Shown: positions 61,065 to 64,000 of the stretch, piece after piece | How positions within the stretch are numbered: position 1 is the first letter of the stretch | How the letters are laid out: each line of letters starts with the position of its first letter | Assembly: GCF_002806975.1 (NCBI RefSeq) | Contig: NZ_NIHD01000001.1 | Location: forward strand, 248,001 to 312,000 | From: Marinobacter aromaticivorans | GTDB taxonomy: Bacteria > Pseudomonadota > Gammaproteobacteria > Pseudomonadales > Oleiphilaceae | Direction: 5' to 3' | DNA length: 64,000 nt | Translations under genes and position numbers: made by a program | The notes under the pieces: model-generated | The model's database searches: none | What the model saw: only the letters and a program-made list of their open reading frames with translations | Told to the model about the DNA's origin: nothing

Positions 61065-63122
61065 ATGACGCTCCACCCGCTGCTGGCCCAGCTGGTCATG
61101 CCTGACAAGCGCTCTGTGATATACGCGCTTAAAGGCGTGATATCCATGGCTCTGGCCTTGCTGGTTTCCATGTACCTGCAGCTGGATCGTCCATACTGGG
61201 CTCTGGTGTCTGCGGTTTTCCTGCAAATCCGGCCGGAAAGCGGGCTGGTTATTGAAAAAGCGCTGTGTCAGATTTTCGGTTCGGTGCTGGGTGGAGGCGT
61301 TGGAATTCTGATTCTGGCACTGTTTATGCCTTTCCCTCTGGTGGCGCTTGCGGGTCTCACGCTCTGGATCGGCCTGAACTCCGCAGCCTCTTCCATGGTG
61401 CACAACACCAACTTTATGTACGCCTTCGCCATGTCCGGGATGACCGCTGTCCTGGTGGTCATTCTGGTTATGTCGGATGCCAGTCTGGCGAATGACCGCG
61501 CGGTTTTTGATATCGCGCAGTCCCGCATCAGTGAAATTGCGGTGGGAGCAATCTGCGCAATGCTGGTCAGCCGGCTGTTGTGGCCGGTAACGGTCACCGA
61601 CAGCATGCGTAGCCATTCCCGGGACGTGATCAACAGGACCCTGGAATACCTCTCTCTGGAGCTGGATCCCGACAGCACCCATGAGCAGCGCCACCGGCAT
61701 GCAGACAAGATTCTGGAAATTCTGGTTGTGCTGAATGATGACTCCAGTGCGGTTGCCTATGAAGGGCCTGAAGGGCCGGGCCGGAGCAGGGCGGCAAGCC
61801 TGCTTTGCAACAAGGTGATGTCGCTGCTGGCGGTTACACAGATCATGGGGCGCTTCCCGCGCAATCACCCGGAACTGGTTTCGCCGGCCTTTGCTGAGCT
61901 GCTGGCGGATATGCGAGCACTGTTTATTAAAATTGCCGAGGCGGAAAGCTACGAGGAATCTTACCGCCAGGCGCAGGCATTGAGGCGGGCGCTTCTGGAA
62001 CACCGGGCTGCGTATGTGAAGGAGTCGGCCATTGTTATCCGGCTGACCCAGACAGCGGTTGAACTGGTCGCGGATCTGGTCATGGTGCTGCGGGCCTACA
62101 ACGCACTTGAAAACCGCGACCAGACGCTGTTGAAGGCTTCGAAGCTGAGAACCCATCGCGATCCACTGATCGGTGCCGTTAACGGTTTCCGCACAATGGT
62201 GGTGTTCATGATCGGGGCTGCCATCTGGTTAAGCACCGCCAGCCCTGCAGCCATGATGATGATGATCATGCCACTGGTGTTTTCCGTAATGTTTGCCCGC
62301 TTTCCCTTGACCGTCCTGAAGCCCATGTTGCGGCGTCTGTTGCTTGGGGTTGTGGTGGCCATCCCGGCGGCGTTGTTCTTCGGGCTGGGGTTGCTATCAA
62401 GAAGCAGTGGCGATTTTGAAATGCTGGTTCTGGTGCTGGCCGGGCCCTACTTTATTGCCTTGCTGGCGCTCGCAAACCAGCCCACGCTGCCCTACGGGCT
62501 GGGCTTTTGTATTCCGTTTACGCTTATCGTGCAGCCCGGCAATAACATGACGTTCGGCGCCGATATGGCGGCCAGTAATGCGCTGGGGTTATTTGTGGGC
62601 ATCAGCACTCTTTACTGGGTGTTCCGGCTGATTACGCCGCCTGACAGCCAACTGATGCAGCGGCGATTGTTCAAGGCCACGGCCCGTGATCTTGTCCGGA
62701 TCGATTACCAGCGACGGCCCGAGAACTGGTTTAACGGTCGTATGGGGGAGCGGCTGCTGAGGCTTGCCAATTACGACCAGGCATCGGGTAGCCCCAACCG
62801 GAATATGACGGACCTGGGCTTTACCGGCCTCAATATCGGCCATATGTCGATACGTTTGCGCAGGCGCCTGAAAAACCACCGCAACGCCCTGGTGGATGAG
62901 AAACTTGCGCAGTGGCAGCAGGTGCTTGCCGATACCTATCTCGACAGTGCGCGCGGGCACATGAACCCCCGCTTCCGGGAAGTCAGTGCAGAGCTCCTGA
63001 AGGCCATTCACAAAGCCGGGGAGCCGGATGCACAAACGAAAACCATTGAGGGTATGCTCGAGCGCATGGCGCTGACGTTTGAGCGAACAGCGGGGGCTCT
63101 GGCCAGGCAGGAACAGGCCTGA
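61065..63122 (+). CDS. FUSC family inner-membrane transporter (AaeB-like)
   Basis: A 685-residue protein with two blocks of membrane helices, at about 15-165 and 365-520, each starting with a FUSC-like segment (RPYWALVSAVFLQIRPESGLV; FRTMVVFMIGAAIWLSTASP). The long cytoplasmic loop and tail are helical. AaeB-type proteins export p-hydroxybenzoate and other aromatic acids. It follows the adaptor gene by 13 bases. Substrate is not known for this system. Confidence 0.9.
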   Translation: MTLHPLLAQLVMPDKRSVIYALKGVISMALALLVSMYLQLDRPYWALVSAVFLQIRPESGLVIEKALCQIFGSVLGGGVGILILALFMPFPLVALAGLTLWIGLNSAASSMVHNTNFMYAFAMSGMTAVLVVILVMSDASLANDRAVFDIAQSRISEIAVGAICAMLVSRLLWPVTVTDSMRSHSRDVINRTLEYLSLELDPDSTHEQRHRHADKILEILVVLNDDSSAVAYEGPEGPGRSRAASLLCNKVMSLLAVTQIMGRFPRNHPELVSPAFAELLADMRALFIKIAEAESYEESYRQAQALRRALLEHRAAYVKESAIVIRLTQTAVELVADLVMVLRAYNALENRDQTLLKASKLRTHRDPLIGAVNGFRTMVVFMIGAAIWLSTASPAAMMMMIMPLVFSVMFARFPLTVLKPMLRRLLLGVVVAIPAALFFGLGLLSRSSGDFEMLVLVLAGPYFIALLALANQPTLPYGLGFCIPFTLIVQPGNNMTFGADMAASNALGLFVGISTLYWVFRLITPPDSQLMQRRLFKATARDLVRIDYQRRPENWFNGRMGERLLRLANYDQASGSPNRNMTDLGFTGLNIGHMSIRLRRRLKNHRNALVDEKLAQWQQVLADTYLDSARGHMNPRFREVSAELLKAIHKAGEPDAQTKTIEGMLERMALTFERTAGALARQEQA

Positions 63123-63211
63123 AAAAGCTGGCGTGTTTCAGCCTGCCTCTTGGCGCAACGGGGCTTAATGTTACAGTAGTCACTCAGCTTTCTTTTGATC
63201 GGAGGGCTTTT

Positions 63212-63577
63212 ATGAGTGCGGCTACTGGTAAACTGATCGTTTTTTACGATGGGTCCTGCCCGGTGTGTATAAGAGACCGGCGCTGGTATGAAAAGCTGGC
63301 GGGCAAAACCGGTGATTCCGTTGAATGGCTGGATATCACCGGCAGGGATGAAGAACTGCGCCGGCAGGGCGTGGATCCGGACAAAGCGCTCCGGGAATTG
63401 CATGTGAAAGATGACCAGGGCGAAATTCATCGTGAGATGGACGCCTACATACTGTTAATGTCGCGGGTTCCGGTGCTCAAGCCACTGGCATGGCTGATTT
63501 CCCTGCCGGTGATCCGACCGGCTCTGGCGAAGCTTTACCATTCCTGGGTTGAGCGTCGCCTCGCTGATCGGGCCTGA
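63212..63577 (+). CDS. DCC family thiol-disulfide oxidoreductase-like protein (DUF393)
   Basis: A 121-residue protein of the DUF393/DCC family. The motif is VFYDGSCPVCIRDRRWYEK with the C-P-V-C pair; the usual D-x-x-C is D-G-S-C here. A hydrophobic segment near the end (LKPLAWLISLPVIRPALAK) is also typical. Function of the family is poorly known. GATCGGAGGGC precedes the ATG. Confidence 0.87.
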   Translation: MSAATGKLIVFYDGSCPVCIRDRRWYEKLAGKTGDSVEWLDITGRDEELRRQGVDPDKALRELHVKDDQGEIHREMDAYILLMSRVPVLKPLAWLISLPVIRPALAKLYHSWVERRLADRA

Positions 63578-63614
63578 GCGGGTATTCGCCTGACGTAATC
63601 TTGGAGAGCCCTGA

Positions 63615-64000
63615 GTGACGCATATTCGGGAGCAGGCCATTCGGGGCCTGAAAGCGGGTGACGTGTTTACGATTACCCGAACGTTTACCGAGAGTGACAC
63701 AGTCACGTTCGGAGAAATCAGCCGGGACATGAACCCGATTCATTACGATGAGCGCTTTGCTGCCAGTAAGGATTTCCGTGGCAAAATCTGCCACGGCCTG
63801 CTGGTCGGCGGCATGATTACCGAAATCGGCGGCCAGATTGGCTGGCTGGCATCCGGCATGAACTTCCGGTTTCGGAGGCCAGTCTACTTCGGCGATACCA
63901 TTACCTGCGTGTTCACCGTTACTGAAGCCGATGAATGCAACCGTGCCAAAGCCGAAGCCGTGCTTTCCAATCAACACGGCGAGACTGTTATCGAAGCCTG
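63615..64000 (+). CDS. MaoC/PhaJ-like hot-dog hydratase, cut by window edge
   Basis: The frame starts at a GTG (63615) with TTGGAGAGCCCTGA upstream and is open to the end of the window, 128 codons. The (R)-specific enoyl-CoA hydratase motif is present: MNPIHYDERFAASKDFRGK followed by ICHGLLVGGMI, with the catalytic Asp and His in DMNPIH. PhaJ proteins link beta-oxidation intermediates with PHA synthesis, which would connect to phaC and phaB at the other end of the window. The C-terminus is missing, so a longer multidomain protein is possible. Confidence 0.88.
   Translation, partial: MTHIREQAIRGLKAGDVFTITRTFTESDTVTFGEISRDMNPIHYDERFAASKDFRGKICHGLLVGGMITEIGGQIGWLASGMNFRFRRPVYFGDTITCVFTVTEADECNRAKAEAVLSNQHGETVIEA

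Noticed and set aside
61000..62156. 386-codon minus-strand frame antisense to the FUSC gene
   Set aside because: The FUSC protein is complete and in an operon; the antisense frame is rich in His, Gln and Arg as expected for a shadow.

Overview
The window looks like a chromosomal segment of a marine gammaproteobacterium, most likely Marinobacter or a close relative. This is inferred from gene content: PHA metabolism, a JDVT-CTERM sorting locus, lutABC, bkd genes, a CsrB-type RNA with a GacA/UvrY box, and an orphan VgrG island. No 16S rRNA or other taxonomic marker is present. There are no rRNA or intact tRNA genes, no insertion sequences and no CRISPR arrays. Genes are dense on both strands and most starts have a clear GGAG-type ribosome binding site.

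Layout. 1-6.8 kb: PHA metabolism on the minus strand (phaB, truncated phaC, intracellular depolymerase phaZ), then a divergent Kef-type antiporter, a small reading frame broken by TGA, and a cytochrome P450. 7.1-13.4 kb: a compact protein-sorting locus. Two secreted proteins with near-identical C-terminal tails (GCSYSPGAPFDPTL, a membrane segment, basic residues) flank a small CAAX-type intramembrane protease; this fits the JDVT-CTERM/MrtJ type. A decayed multiheme cytochrome lipoprotein lies next to it. 13.4-23.6 kb: methyltransferase, YtoQ, cbpA-cbpM, a decayed DUF6502 gene, a chemoreceptor, nitronate monooxygenase-like protein, DsbA-like protein, TrhO, DUF481 protein. 22.7-28.9 kb: a three-gene minus-strand operon with ATGA overlaps (flippase-like protein, a metallophosphatase-like/glycosyltransferase fusion, a DUF523-DUF1722 protein), then a DUF6160 protein under a CRP-type box and a GntR regulator. 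29-33.5 kb: zinc-type glyoxalase I and the lutA-lutB-lutC-eamA operon, all joined by ATGA overlaps.

33.6-34.5 kb holds an apparent gap that I read as a CsrB/RsmZ-family regulatory RNA on the minus strand: about 17 GGA motifs, many in hairpin loops, behind a GacA/UvrY box and a -10 element. It lies between a ComEA-like gene and a 47-codon DUF3096 gene. 34.7-42.2 kb: secreted PHB-depolymerase-family esterase, SDR, DUF72, MgtC, an unknown membrane protein, Na/Pi cotransporter. 42.4-49 kb: an orphan type VI secretion island (vgrG, DUF4123 adaptor, a 903-residue LysM protein of unknown activity, and a convergent SUMF1-fold lipoprotein). 49-54.5 kb: branched-chain 2-oxoacid dehydrogenase genes followed after 5 bases by a Hanks-type kinase and without an E3 gene. 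55-64 kb: DUF2750, trxC and a second thioredoxin, a small membrane protein, an esterase with an unknown C-terminal half, crotonase, MtfA-like peptidase, an AaeXAB-like efflux operon, a DCC-family protein and a truncated MaoC hydratase.

The strongest candidates for new biology are the JDVT-CTERM locus, the CsrB-like RNA, the LysM/VgrG/SUMF1 island, the kinase attached to the bkd operon, and the phosphatase-like/glycosyltransferase fusion.
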